DNA of 64,000 nt from Xylogone sp. PMI_703 (Eukaryota > Ascomycota > Leotiomycetes), in assembly GCA_021399445.1 (NCBI GenBank), contig JAJTUQ010000001.1, forward strand, positions 4,340,001 to 4,404,000. The letters run 5' to 3'. Of the stretch, positions 1 through 11,386 are shown one piece after another; the first letter of the stretch is position 1, and each line of letters opens with the position of its first letter. Under the pieces are notes generated by a model. That model was not told the DNA's origin, ran no database searches, and saw nothing but the letters and a program-made list of their open reading frames with translations. A program made the position numbers and the translations under genes.

Positions 1-437
1 GTCTCCTCGTAGGTTCGGCTTTTGTATTGTTCATCGGCACGGGTTATATCGCCCTGGACACTGGTTATTCCTGGACGGGCCACTTTGATTCGAGCTACAG
101 TGGCAATAATCGGAATATCGCGCTCTATGTTCTCTATCAACTGGCACCATTAGTATTCTTAGTGGTTTTCTTCCTGTTGGAAGCCGTTTTGGTGATCCGG
201 GTGCTGGGTGAGAGGAAACCGCTGCTGTATCTCTCTGCGGCAGCCTTACTATTTGCCATTGGCCAGATCTTCAACTACATTGTTAGCGTCCATATCTGCA
301 ATGGAACCAACGGCAAAATTAACGGGGCTCTCTTTGAGACGCTATTCACCCTCCTATCAGTGGTCATGGTCTGGACTTTCTGGTCAAGCATTACCGAAGA
401 TGACTGGCCAATGCCTGTCACTAGCACATATCCATGA
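1..437 (+). CDS. chs7: Chitin synthase export chaperone Chs7, 3' part
   Basis: Chs7 is an endoplasmic-reticulum membrane chaperone needed for chitin synthase III to leave the ER. The reading frame is open at the window edge (first full codon at base 3) and runs to TGA at 435-437. About 145 residues are visible: a hydrophobic segment at the edge, a loop with GYSWTGHF, then three more hydrophobic helices (around ALYVLYQLAPLVFLVVFF, LLYLSAAALLFAIGQIF and LFETLFTLLSVVMVWTFW), ending in a short polar tail (SSITEDDWP). The order and the tail match the C-terminal half of fungal Chs7. The N-terminal part, with the remaining helices, lies outside the window. No intron is needed in the visible part. 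Family assignment is from remembered conservation. Confidence 0.85.
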   Translation, partial: LLVGSAFVLFIGTGYIALDTGYSWTGHFDSSYSGNNRNIALYVLYQLAPLVFLVVFFLLEAVLVIRVLGERKPLLYLSAAALLFAIGQIFNYIVSVHICNGTNGKINGALFETLFTLLSVVMVWTFWSSITEDDWPMPVTSTYP

Positions 438-1177
438 TCGCTGGTTTAATGCGGGGATGGAAAACGGAGTTGGGCGGTATTCTAATCTAATTTTTTAGCA
501 CATATTGTTTAAAAGCACTTATCCGCTACGCCTGCAAACTGACGGGTCTAACGAATTACTGGTGAGCATATTACGAATCTTACGTAGTTTGGAACACGAA
601 GATGAGGAAGGATTTTTAATTGATAGGAACTATCTACGCTGCCAGGCAACGAGCCTGGATAACATGCCAGTGTCATGCGCTACGGGGAAGGGAAGGTGCA
701 ATCTGTATATTGATTTATAGTTATACCCACTCGAGCATGTTATGGAAAGAACGATGTATGAAATAAACTCACTTGGTTACCCAGTTTCTAGCTCTACTTC
801 CAATCATTCCCTTCTCATAATCAAAACATGAACCACGTTATAAGAAGCCCGGATTATATCTCTTCTTCGAACTACAGAATTATCGAATTTGTACACTTTT
901 CCATGTCTTATCTAGAATCTGATACTTCGAGCCTAACGTCGCTCTCGTGCCTCCATCCCAGTCTGAAATGGGGCTGGCGGCAGTGGATGAAGCACATGGC
1001 AGGTGAGTGAAAGGCTGACCAATAACATTGCGGTCAGTAGCCCTGGAGCTCGGCAAGCCACCCTTGTCAGCCTGACAGGATATTGCTGCACTGTTCATCC
1101 TGCTTCAGCCTCGTCCTACACCCCAAGTATTTTTATTAGCTCTAAGTTTGCTGTTTTCTCGCACGTCTGCATCGGCC
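438..1177. other. Intergenic, chs7 3' side to ssl1 promoter
   Basis: No gene is seen. The short open frames here have no recognisable product. The stretch should hold the chs7 3' UTR and the ssl1 promoter. Confidence 0.6.
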
Positions 1178-2631
1178 ATGGCGGATTCGGACGGAGAATA
1201 CATTGCTGATGATATCTCAGATGACGACATTGAAGCACACCAGGTAACCAGTTCACGCCATGGCCATGGCACGCGATCCTCCGGGGCTCTTCGTGGACCT
1301 GCAGGATCTGGAGCTCGTGAGGGAGAGAAAGAGCGGAGCAGCAATCGCAGAAGAGCTGCATGGGAAGATATCCAGAGGAGCTGGGATACCGTTGTCGAGG
1401 GCGCGGATGGGAGCATCAATTCTACTGTCGAAGGCTTGCGAGAGGCGAATAAAAGAAAGAGGTAATCTGATAAGATTGGCCCAAGAGCTTTTAGTGAGGC
1501 TGACAACAACATAATTAAAGATTGCTCCGAGATACCACACCATTGCAGAGAGGTATTATACGGCATTTAATCCTCATACTAGATCTTTCATTTGCCATGA
1601 TTGAGAAAGACCTTCGCCCTACGAGATACCTTCTCACCCTACGATACGCCTCGGAATTCGTCATAGAATACTTTGAACAAAACCCGATTTCTCAGCTAGG
1701 CATAATTGGTATGCGGGATGGCATTGCGATTCGAATCAGTGATATGAGCGGAAATCCCACCCAGCATATTGAACGGCTGAGGAAAATGAGAGGCCAGGAA
1801 CCTCAAGGAAACCCTAGCCTTCAGAATGCTCTTGAGATGAGCAGGGCAGCGTTGTTCCACACCCCATCTCATGGCACCAGAGAGATACTTATTATATTCG
1901 GAGCGCTTCTTTCTAGTGATCCTGGTGATATACACGAGACTATTACATCACTAATAGCAGACCGCATCCGTGTCTCCATTGTTGGTTTGGCGGCACAGGT
2001 CGCTATTTGTGCTGAAATATGCACTCGTACCAATGCAGGCGACGATAGCTGTTACTCGGTGGCTCTTGATGAGCAACATTTCCGTCAGTTAGTGATGGCT
2101 GCCACTACTCCTCCCGTTACGCGAACAAAGAAACAAGCCCAATCTAGTCTTCTCATGATGGGCTTCCCATCAAGGACCTTGGGTACAGGGAAAGGCATGA
2201 GTTTCTGTGCTTGCCATAGTAAACTCACTCGTGGTGGATATCTCTGCTCAAGATGTGAAAGCAAGGTGTGCAGTCTGCCAGCTGAGTGTCCAGCATGTGG
2301 ACTTACGCTTATTCTTTCAACCCATCTGGCAAGATCATACCACCATCTATTCCCACTCAAAAACTGGGTTGAAGTGCCTTGGTCTCAAGCAAAGAAGTCA
2401 AAGGCCTGCTATTCGTGCTTGATTCCTTTTCCAGAAGTGCCAGCCGATGTACTCTCAAATGGGGGTCATGAACCTGGAAGGGCTGAAGGGGAACCGAAGG
2501 GCATGAGCGAGAGTGGAAGATACGCATGCGAAGTGTGTGGGAACCACTTCTGTATCGACTGCGACGTTTTTGCGCACGAAGTCGTACATAATTGTCCAGC
2601 ATGTCAGAGTAATACTAGAGGAGGTGTATAG
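1178..2631 (+). CDS. ssl1: TFIIH core subunit Ssl1 (p44)
   Basis: Ssl1/p44 is a core TFIIH subunit that binds and stimulates the XPD/Rad3 helicase in nucleotide excision repair and RNA polymerase II initiation. Two exons, 1178-1461 and 1521-2631, join across a 59-bp intron (ag|gtaatc ... aaag|a) and encode 464 residues. The acidic N-terminus is followed by the conserved RAAWEDIQRSWDTVVEG, then a von Willebrand A-like domain beginning HLILILDLSFAM. The C-terminus carries cysteine clusters: CACHSKLTRGGYLCSRC, CPACG, and a RING-like C4 region from CYSC to CPAC. The start at 1178 sits in a gccATGg context, and length and domain order are normal for the family. The downstream neighbour is convergent. 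Confidence 0.93.
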
Positions 2632-3092
2632 AAATGGTTTTCATAAGATCAGACCCTGATAAGGGGAGGACATCATAAGACGAAAGCGCTACAGAGGGAG
2701 GGGTAATTATATATAGGGGGTGGAATGCTGGCTGAAACATCACAGGAAATGAAGTCATGAGAGTCATAAAATTATATATGCATGGAACGGCGTTCTTTCA
2801 GCTCTTAAAGGCGGGGTGGTTTACAGGCTAACTAAGTATTACTCTTAAGTATCACGAAATGGGATATTGGTTTATGGTGACTTGAATAGGGTTTGTGTAA
2901 TCTTATGAGCTGTCTTATAATTACTCATGATACACTGCTTTAAAAAAATTCTTAATTACCTCTAGAATGACCTCACCATGGAAAACATTATCCGTTTCCC
3001 GTTGGCAATGAAACGCCGATAAATTGACAAACAATGCATCCGGTAGTTTCCCCCCAAAACTCCAAGTGCTCTAGAATCATTCAACCAAAGCC
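2632..3092. other. Convergent intergenic, ssl1 / CTL 3' ends
   Basis: The two flanking genes end toward each other. The stretch is AT-rich, with no recognisable coding signal and no obvious repeat. Confidence 0.6.
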
Positions 3093-5443
3093 TTATTCTC
3101 TTCCATCTCCAAAGAGGTACCCTGCTTCCAAGCAATAAGACCCTCCTCCAGCCATCGCCTTCTCACTTCCCCAGCACACGACAGTAGCATCGACGATTCC
3201 ACTTAGCACACCTTCCATAGCTCCTAGGACGCCCCAACCAATGAAGCTGGCTACAATACCCACAACATACGCATAGGCGCTGCCCTTCAAGCTTGGCCCT
3301 CCGGGAATGGTTATCGCCAGCTGCTTGGCTGTAGCAACCCAGCCTCCAAAGCCGAGTGCCATAGCCATCAGGAACCGAGTGGCATGTAGCAGGAGCTTTG
3401 CCAGACGATAAGGAAGTAACGGGGAAGTCTGGGATGATCTTGAAGAGAACGATCGAGGAGTGAGGGTTGAAGTGGGGGCCTGTGGTGTTAGGAATGTCAT
3501 CTGACTTAGACCTCTTGCTGACACCTGTAATGGCTGAGAATGTATTGCGGCATAAGTCAGGGTGAGAGGGTTTGTCAGTGCCGTCACCGGAGTCGGAACC
3601 AAAGAGTAGGCGAAGACGCTTGTAATGCCTACAATGCGTCTTGGAAGGATGAGTAGTGGAAGGCGAATTAGGAGGGCGATAAAAGTCGAAAAACATATCG
3701 TCCCAAAGTGAGTGGTAGCCGCGTGAGTGAGAGCTGCCGTGACAACTTCATTTGATGTAGGACTTGGTGCAACATTACGGTGGAAGTACCATTGAGATAC
3801 CGTTGCGGCAGTGGTAGATCTCTGCACTGCACTCAACACAGAGAGTGTCCAGATGTACATAAGCACAAAGTACACACCCAGCCACCAACTACTTGCATCG
3901 ATAATAAAGCTAGAGAGGCTTTTTGAAAGGTGGCCTCCAAGGAAGACTCTGGTAAACATACCCAGCCATATCCAGGTCCAGACCACCACTGATCCAAGTG
4001 TAGCAAATCCTAGTGCTAAAAGAGCAGGATTGGAGGCCAGAATTCGACACGAGAACTCGAGAATGCCTACAGCTTTGTGTAACGCATGGCGTCCCTTATA
4101 GACAGTGTAAACCCAGAGAATTGACATAATTCCTGGTATGAATGATAACCATCGCATGACTTTATCCTGAATGCTAGAACCCCCTGAAGTTCCCTTATAG
4201 CTCGAAATCATCGGATAGAGGGAAAAGGAGAACAAGATAATGGGGACAGCAAGGAGGATTAAATATACCAATGGTCGTACAAACGAACGCAAGGTTGCTA
4301 GCCATAACAATGATATGACAACGGATATTACTGTATCAACAGCAAAGAGGTGAAATGAAGATCGTAAGGTTGTGTAGATGGTATCTCCCAGATTGCCCGT
4401 AGGTGTAGTGGTATGCAAGAATATAAGGAAAAAGGTTGCAAATAATGAGCAGAAGCATATCACGAAGAGTGAACTGAAGAACACGTCGTGCCGCGGTGCT
4501 TCTGCCATAGGTGTAGGTATTGTAGTTGGAAGCACTGAGCTGGAGCTCGGAGGTCGGGGCATTCCTGCACCGCGAGGGAGGCCAGACTCGATATCCCTGC
4601 TTTCTGCGTTCTGTTTCGAATTTGTGGGTAATCTAATGGCTCCTAGACCCGGTGAAGAGCGAAATCGTTGGAAGGCTGGGGGGCTATCATCGACGGACTG
4701 CTCAACGGCTAGATCATCTGGCGGGTCCCCATCTTCTATCGTTGATTCTAGACCAATATCAACCATCCTGTCCTTGCCTTTGCTACTTGCATCGCTGCTT
4801 GTACGTGCATTATCGTCTGTTCTTTCAGCATTTTCTCCTTCCTCGCCAACCGTCTCTGGAGTTTGGCCTCGAAGCCGGGTACTTTGCTTTCCTCCCGTCC
4901 AGCTACTCTTTATTCCCCGTGGCCTGCCCCGATCTTCTAGCACTCTCGTATCTTCATCTCTGCTATTATCGAGCGATGCACTACTACCATCTCCGTCCGT
5001 TTCCTGGCTCTCATCCAACCTAGTCGAAGCGAATACCCTGCGGGATCGCTGAAGAGCAAAGAAATCTGCAGTTTCTCTTTCGCGCTCTTCTTCATCGTCC
5101 TCCTCTCGAAACTCGTCTAGAGCGCTGTGGAACAAGGGAGCATCTGGGGCGGCAGCGTAACGTGAAGCGAAGTTTAAGTTGGAGAGGTGAGACCCAGACA
5201 GATACGGGTTTCCCTGAGAGGGTCGGTTTGGAAACTGCCTCGTGCTATGCCGTAAGTTTGAGCGTCGAAATCGATCGTTCGGGTTTCGTGGAGCACGGTC
5301 AGTACCTTCTGGCTGTACAAAGTTCGACAAGCGTGATTGTGACTGGGCTAGGAACCTCGACGCATCTGTTTAGGTAGCGGTGGTCAGCTTGGAGGAGTGA
5401 GATGAAGGTGACGGAGAGCAAAGAGCTTACATTCTGAGAACAT
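3093..5443 (-). CDS. Choline-transporter-like (CTL/Pns1 family) membrane protein
   Basis: This belongs to the SLC44/CTL (Pns1) family of multi-pass plasma-membrane proteins; its transport substrate in fungi is not settled. The first exon is tiny: 5431-5443 encodes MFSE plus one base, a 65-bp intron (5366-5430, gtaagc ... cag) follows, and the second exon is 3093-5365, giving 761 residues. The resulting N-terminus MFSEYASRFLAQSQSRLS is what I remember for fungal members and justifies this start over the in-frame TTG at 5330. Residues 1-290 are polar, acidic and serine-rich, probably a regulated cytosolic tail. The rest has about ten hydrophobic helices, with VYTVYKGRHAL and the glycine-rich end (SFIGWGVLGAMEG, VCWGSEKAMA) typical of the family. 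It is divergent from the Rab4 gene. Confidence 0.85.
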
Positions 5444-6438
5444 CGTTACCACCCGTACGATGGTACGGCCTCCAAGGGGGCCAGATGCGAAAGATCAGAC
5501 CCAAACAAACAAGACTTTGTATCTAATATCTTTACTGGTACCGCGCTGTTGGCTACTACCGGCGAACCTTCTCCCGGAGATGGGCTCGGAAAGTACAGCG
5601 TTGAATAGGTGGAATAGATCCAAGGAACAGGTTGTGGAAACCAGCGCGAAGGTACTAATATCGGAATGGTTGAGAGGTTCGGGCAGGATGGCAAGAGAGC
5701 TGTGGAACGTCTTTGACCTCGTGAGATATCAGTCACTTGCCGACATTCTCAGGCAATGCGAGAAGAAAGGCGGACCTTACGTAGGCGGAGGACACTGACT
5801 GGCGCTACACCGCCTGTGGCAGAATCGGTCCCCGATGCTCTGCTTATCATAGCGGGCTCGTGCTTGCCTGGGGATAGGGCTCACCGTGAATGAGCCCTTT
5901 GTAGATTCCCTTTTGATGTCTTTCGGTACTATGCAGATGCTGAGCTGGAATGTGGTAGATGGACTCTGCTCAATCGCCTGACTGATACACCCATTGCGAT
6001 GCTACTTTGGTTGTGTCGTGACCATTCGGACGTAGCAAGTCAGGCTTTCGGTGGTTCTAGGCTGCTGGCACCGGCTACAACACGCGCCACGGCCGCTGTG
6101 CTGGAGGCGGGCAATCAGCAGTCCCAGTGCGCTTGCTCCAGAAACCTCTGGTGGATCTCAATGTACGTCACACGAGCTCCAGTTGCGACTTTGGCTCTTC
6201 CATTCATTGACCTCCAACGCACCCTTATAGCTCCAAGCTCTGCCTTTAGAGAGCCACTCATCTACTTTCTCTGATCCGCCGCTGCCACCCTGTGCGCCGT
6301 CTGCTGCGCGTCATTGTTGCGATTCCGACTATCGTGCACATCTGAACATCTCCGGCCCTGACGAAGTCAGCTTGCTGCCGCAAAACGGAGCAGGACTTCC
6401 ACAGCGTCTATTCTTATCACACATACTAACTTCTCCTC
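5444..6438. promoter_or_regulatory. Divergent promoter region, CTL / rab4
   Basis: About 1 kb separates two divergent start codons. Open frames at 5446-5798 are uninterrupted on both strands but have no recognisable product, and I read them as 5' leader. I did not recognise a specific binding site. Confidence 0.5.
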
Positions 6439-7224
6439 ATGTCATCCCCATCATGGGATTTCATCGCAAAGCTGGTCTGCATTGGTGACAGCGGCACAGG
6501 CAAATCCTCCCTCACCATCCGTCTCTGCGAAGGCCGATTCTCTCCACATCACGATGTCACCATCGGCGTTGAATTTGGCTCGCGCATCATCCCCGTCGGA
6601 CCTCCGAATAACAAATCACTTACCCCAGATTCCAAAGCACCCGGCGACTCGTCGCCAAAAGACAAGTCGCCCGGCGGCTTGCCTGAGCCCCCGCGCACAG
6701 CACCACCCGTGCAGCAGAAGCATATGAAGCTGAGCCTGTGGGATACGGCTGGGCAAGAAACATACAAGAGTGTTACGAGGAGCTATTTCCGGGGGGCTTC
6801 AGGCGCTCTATTGGTATTTGATATTTCACGACGAGCCACCTTCGATCATGTCATCGACTGGCTGAACGACTTGCGGCAGATAGCAGAGCCGGATATCGTT
6901 GTGATACTAGTGGGGAATAAGAGCGACTTAGCCACTGGAGAAGATAACAAGCGCGAGGTCACCAAGGAAGAAGCAGAGGAGTGGGCGAAGAAAAATGGGG
7001 TTCTGGAGTATGTGGAAACCAGTGCCAAGAGTGGAGAAGGTGTTGAGATGGCCTTCAGCCGGGTAGCTGAAAAGATATACATGAACATTGAAGCTGGCAA
7101 GTATGATCTAAATGACCGACGGTCAGGAGTGAAAGGGCCAGGCGCTGGAGGGGGTCAGAGAAATATTAGGTTAGGAGCCACTCCCGCCAGAGCGTCAAAC
7201 AGCTGGGGTGGTGGATGCTGTTGA
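6439..7224 (+). CDS. ypt4: Rab4-type small GTPase (Ypt4-like)
   Basis: This is a Rab GTPase of early-endosome and recycling traffic. It is a single exon of 261 residues. The P-loop GDSGTGKS is at 16-23, switch I has TIGVEFGSR (41-49), switch II WDTAGQE (101-107), NKSD is at 160-163 and ETSAK at 193-197. The C-terminal Cys-Cys at 260-261 is the geranylgeranylation site. TIGVEFGSR and SVTRSYFRGASGALLV point to the Rab2/Rab4/Rab14 branch, best Rab4. An insertion of about 41 residues, rich in Pro, Ser and Lys, occupies 55-95 between the two interswitch beta strands. It replaces the tight hairpin of ordinary Rabs, and I see no plausible intron there because the frame stays open and the segment starts without a good donor. 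All catalytic motifs are intact. Confidence 0.88.
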   Translation: MSSPSWDFIAKLVCIGDSGTGKSSLTIRLCEGRFSPHHDVTIGVEFGSRIIPVGPPNNKSLTPDSKAPGDSSPKDKSPGGLPEPPRTAPPVQQKHMKLSLWDTAGQETYKSVTRSYFRGASGALLVFDISRRATFDHVIDWLNDLRQIAEPDIVVILVGNKSDLATGEDNKREVTKEEAEEWAKKNGVLEYVETSAKSGEGVEMAFSRVAEKIYMNIEAGKYDLNDRRSGVKGPGAGGGQRNIRLGATPARASNSWGGGCC

Positions 7225-7736
7225 GGGATACCATTTTGAAGCGCAACATAGACCATAATATGGCTTTTGTGGGATTTGCATTGCTGGCGTTGGGAGACTG
7301 ATGATTTGGGACAATAGCTCTTGAAAGCCCTTTGATCTATTTTCAAAAATATTAATAACATGTAATGTGATTAGCCGCAGAACCAGGCTTAGGTGACTCA
7401 AAGGGTAACTCTTCTAGAATATTCATTATCCTCTAATACGGGCCAAGGAGAGAGTTCCTGATACCGAACAAAGCTACCACGAGGGTGGTTGCAGCTTTCG
7501 CTGCGGATAGAAGCTGGGTGTGGCTGATGTTTCCACGAGCCAAGTGTGGCTGAGCACCGATTACGTGGTGGGGCAATTTACCCTTACGGGCGCCTCGGTC
7601 GCAAGTGAAATGCCGCATTCCCCTCGTCACCTACATATATAAGTTTCAGCCAACTACTGCCTTCGTTTTGTTCTTCATGAGTTTGTAGTTGTTTCGGTGA
7701 CGATAACTACAGACAGCGAACAATAGCCGTCCAAAG
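7225..7736. other. Intergenic, rab4 to wwm1
   Basis: This holds the rab4 3' UTR and the wwm1 promoter. No coding signal is seen. A TATA element near the right end is listed separately. Confidence 0.6.
7636..7643 (+). promoter_or_regulatory. TATA box of the WW-domain gene
   Basis: TATATAAG lies 94 bp upstream of the ATG at 7737, a plausible distance for a core promoter with a short 5' leader. It is called by motif and position only. Confidence 0.5.
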
Positions 7737-8746
7737 ATGGCAGATTTCGCACCCCCAACTGGACCCCCACCTCCCAAGGTTCCTGAGGGATGGAAGGCAC
7801 AGTGGAACGAGCAATACAAAGAATGGTACGTACTATGAGCATGATAGGTCGCAAGGTGAAGTTTTCGGAAAGTATGCGATTTCTAACTATAATTACTGTA
7901 GGTTCTACGTTAATATCTACACCAAAAAATCGCAGTGGGAGAAGCCTACGGAGCCTGTATACCCTCCTAATGATGACGCATCACCTCCGGGACCACCGCC
8001 ATCATATGTAGGAGGTGGTTCTAACCAGCCAACAGACACAAAGAGGAGCAATCCATTCGAGACTAATCCTTCCCATTCAAATCAAAGTCTTGAAGATGAT
8101 GCAGCAATGGCAGCGAGGCTCCAGGCCGAGGAAGATGCGCGGGCTCGGAGTGTCGGATCGCCCAGTCGAGCATACGGAAGCCAGGAACTCCCTCCACGAG
8201 ACCAAAAACCTAAAGGTTTCCTTGGAAAATTGCTAGGAAAAGCGTCAGGTTCGAGCTCAAGCCACCAATATCCTGCTGCTGGTGGATATGGCGGAGGTTA
8301 CGGACGACCCCCTCAGCAGGCCTATGGCTATCCACAACAGGGCTATGGCGGCGGTTACCCTCAGCAAGGCTATCCTCCACAAGGATATGGACCTGGTCCA
8401 GGTTATGGAGGAGGATATGGCCCACCAGGTGGTGGATATGGACCCCCAGGAGGATACTACCAGCAGCAGCAGCCACAGAAGTCTGGTGGTGGTGGTTTGG
8501 GTGCGGCAGGCGGCGCAGCCTTGGGTCTCGGTGCTGGATTAATTGGAGGTGCTCTGATCACGGATGCCATTGATGATCATGATCAGGACGTATATCAACA
8601 AGGATATGGTAAGTGATAATACATTTATCCGCCAAAAAGAGTTATCTAGCATTTTAGTACTAACTATATCTCTAGACAATGGAGAGGCAAATGGTGATGA
8701 CGGTGGTGGTGGAGATGGTGGAGATTTCGGTGGAGGTGACTTTTAA
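7737..8746 (+). CDS. wwm1: WW-domain protein, Wwm1-like
   Basis: In yeast Wwm1 is a WW protein that binds the metacaspase Mca1; the role here is inferred from that. Three exons, 7737-7825, 7902-8608 and 8676-8746, give 288 residues, with introns of 76 and 67 bp. The WW domain spans about residues 16-46, with Trp19, Trp42 and the aromatic pair FY at 31-32; intron 1 splits the Trp30 codon. The middle is Ser/Gln-rich. It is followed by a Tyr/Gly/Gln/Pro repeat tract (GYGGGY, QQGYPPQGYG) of the prion-like kind, then a Gly/Ala/Leu segment (LGLGAGLIGGALI) ahead of DDHD, and an acidic Gly-rich end (GGDFGGGDF). That succession is the same as I recall for yeast Wwm1. Convergent with EMC7. Confidence 0.82.
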
Positions 8747-9039
8747 TTAATATGAAGCGCTGCCAGAATGTGATGAAATTCGTAGGACAGGCGGAATACA
8801 TATCTCTGGGCGATATTTCGTACTTGCTTTTATTGCAGCGCAATACCCATTGCGTAGGCGTCTGCTAGCAAACTCGACAGTTTTCTTTGGTGAAAGTTAT
8901 GTGGTCTCATAGTATGACAATCCCTGAACAATATTATCAGGAATAGCAATGGATATGACTTTCTTAACGCCCCAAAAACAAACATCGTATTCATAGTATC
9001 TATCAAGTACATTCATAAAGTTAAAACGTTTGAGATCTA

Positions 9040-9942
9040 TTATCGCGTAACTCCTTTCTCTATAGCAGGAGCAGCTTCAGTCCTCTTTGACGAACTTCCA
9101 GCCAGCCAAGCAGCTGCATCAAAATTTTGAAGAGGATTGGCGGCAGGATTACCACTTAAAGGCGAGGACTTCTGTCTCTGTTCAAACTCTGCCTTTGTTT
9201 CCTCGTCCACTACAGAGACTCGTCAGTATTCTTGTTCCCGACAGCAGACACAGAAAAAACTCACTATTTTCTATGAGGTAAGGCATGCCAAACACGATAC
9301 CCATGCTGAAGAGCGCAAGGAGAATCATTGGGCTCTTGAGCATTGCAAGCGGAGAGACTATATCCAACCCAAAACATTAGCACTTTACCAAACAGCGCAA
9401 GTCAAGTCCTGGTCCAATAGACTTGAAATGGGGGGAGTCATGGATAAAGAGGAATACTTACAGCCCGCCCTCTCCACGTAATACTCTTTCTCCGGTCCCG
9501 CCTTCACCTCAAATCCATATATCGGCTCATTCCCATCCTTGGCCTCCGCTACTTCATTCACGGGGACTTCCTCTCCTTTATTATCCCACTCATTACCTCT
9601 AAAAGTGCCCCAGACTTGCACTACGGGGGCTTTCTCATCCCCAGTAGCGCTCTTTGCAGGTGATTCAGCATGTATATCGACTCTCAGTGGTGCAAACCAA
9701 TGTGAAGGACAATGCACATCTAAGAGATAGCTTCCCGAGCTGACGTTTCGGAAATCGAAGGTGTTATCAGCACGCAGGATGGCGGATTGCTGGTGAGAGA
9801 GAGATGTAAGGGTTGCGGTTGTGGTGGAGGGTAGAGTAGATGGATTAGCTAGCCTGGGGGATGAAGGGACGGAGGCACGGAGGCGGAGGGCAGATGCTGC
9901 AGTCAGAAGCCCTAGAAGGCTTGCAATTGCCTGGACACGCAT
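9040..9942 (-). CDS. emc7: ER membrane protein complex subunit 7 (Emc7)
   Basis: Emc7 is a lumenal beta-sandwich subunit of the EMC insertase, which places transmembrane helices into the ER membrane. Three exons on the minus strand, 9462-9942, 9265-9357 and 9040-9209, encode 247 residues. There is a signal peptide at residues 1-18 (MRVQAIASLLGLLTAASA). A lumenal DUF2012-type domain contains SSGSYLLDVHCPSHWFAPLRVD, a conserved block. The second exon supplies FSPLAMLKSPMILL and the single membrane helix, ending MPYLIEN. The third exon gives an acidic cytosolic tail and an Asn/Ala-rich end. Introns are 104 and 55 bp, both GT-AG and phase-consistent. Length agrees with fungal Emc7. Confidence 0.88.
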
Positions 9943-10734
9943 GTTGTTGTCGGAGTTTGTTCAGGGTCGAGAGCACCTTCGATATAGTGATGTGGTCTGG
10001 ATATGCGTAGGTCGTTAGAGTTGCAGGACATGGAAAGTTTAGGCGAGTGTTCGTGCTTCGCTCCATTCGTCACATCTCATCTAGTTGAGCTTGATTCCTC
10101 CTTCATCCACCACCTGCAGTTACAATCTTGGTTTTTCTGCTAAGTCCTCTTAGAACTGATTTATACAAAAATTGAGTGAATTCAATTAAAAATAAATACA
10201 ATCTTTAGACTTTCAGGCATCAGAAGGTAGGCTAGTCTCGCATTTTCATTTTATTCCCAGTCACTATACTTGTTCTAGTATAAGAATGCACGCAAGGCTC
10301 AAGACTATTTCAAACAGTATGCTATGGTGCATACAAACTTGACAAATCCATTGTGATCTGTGTTCTCTTTCAAGCCACCTACTCCATGCTCCATGTTCCA
10401 TGCTTCAGAAGAATGCCCCAAACCCCCCCAAATCAACACTGCTCAAGAATGAACGGCAAGTGCAGTCACCGAATTGAATTATCGTTCCATCAAGTCATTG
10501 CAAAAATGTCTCAGCAAGATGTGCCTCTGCTAAAGACAGCAGGACTTCTGCGGGCGAGTTATTGCATGCTACATTTCCCCCAAAAAAACACCAACCTTCC
10601 CTACAAATAGTCCGCCGAGGGACAAGAATTGAAGAACCATCAGTCATCAAGACAATTACCATTACTGCAAGATATTATATCGTCCCCATGTCATAATAGC
10701 GAAGCTCGTTTGTGAGAAAGACATTCGACGGGAC
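9943..10734. other. Intergenic, emc7 promoter and MARVEL 3' side
   Basis: Open frames of 60-85 codons occur without recognisable products. No repeat or RNA gene is seen. Confidence 0.55.
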
Positions 10735-11386
10735 CTATGCTTCCTGCTGGGCACGAACTTGGGCCGCAGTTTCTTTCATCACTGCTGTTGCTTTCCGGTC
10801 CGTCTGAGCGGCAGAGAGTCCGCCTTTCAAGAAATCGTAAACATGGATGGCGTTTGTGGCAAGCCAGAGGACCAACACGAATGACAAGAATACAGCGTCG
10901 GCGCGAGCGCAGCCACACACAGGTCCAACGCAGAAAGAAACACTGGCGAGAAACACGGCTAGGGCAACAAAACCCGAAAATAAGAAAATGGTATTGAGAA
11001 ACTCAAAGGCGAGGTTTGCGTAGGGATGTGACGCTGGACAGAATGGTCAGCCACCGATCCGTAACTCAAGCCACCTTGCAACATTGCAAAGAAATGGCGG
11101 TTCCATGTGGATCTCCACTTACCTCGACCACCGCCAACACGAGGAGAAAGCTCGAGGTAGAGAATGGAGAGCAAGGAAAAAATGGCTGCAAAGAAGAGGA
11201 AGTTGAAGCGGGCCGGAGACGGTGTGGAGGTCTGCTCGTTATACCATGACGATACTATTTCCCTGTTAACATTCCCTTCTTGCCATCCTAGGTAGAGCAG
11301 AGAGCCATACCATAACCCGTGAGACCGAGGATGATGATGGCGAAGACGAACTGCGCGATGCGCAGTGGAAGGATTCCAAATCCCAT
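10735..11386 (-). CDS. MARVEL-domain four-helix membrane protein
   Basis: MARVEL proteins are small four-helix membrane proteins linked to membrane-domain organisation. Three exons, 11311-11386, 11123-11254 and 10735-11033, encode 168 residues. The protein starts MGFGILPLRIAQFVFAIIIL (helix 1). The exon 2 junction gives GYVSSWYNEQ, followed by ARFNFLLFAAIFSLLSILYL (helix 2). Exon 3 begins with SHPYANLAFEFLN, then helices FLFSGFVALAVFLASV and AVFLSFVLVLWLATNAI, and a cytosolic tail of Ala/Gln. The Arg in the first helix region and the pattern of the loops match fungal MARVEL (PF01284-like) proteins. Both introns have clear GT-AG ends and keep the frame. A more exact relation, for example to Nce102, cannot be made from sequence reading alone. 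Confidence 0.82.

Noticed and set aside
6595..6723. Possible intron in the Rab4 gene
   Set aside because: The segment is open, a multiple of three, has no good donor at its left end and no branch site before its right end. A coding insertion is simpler.
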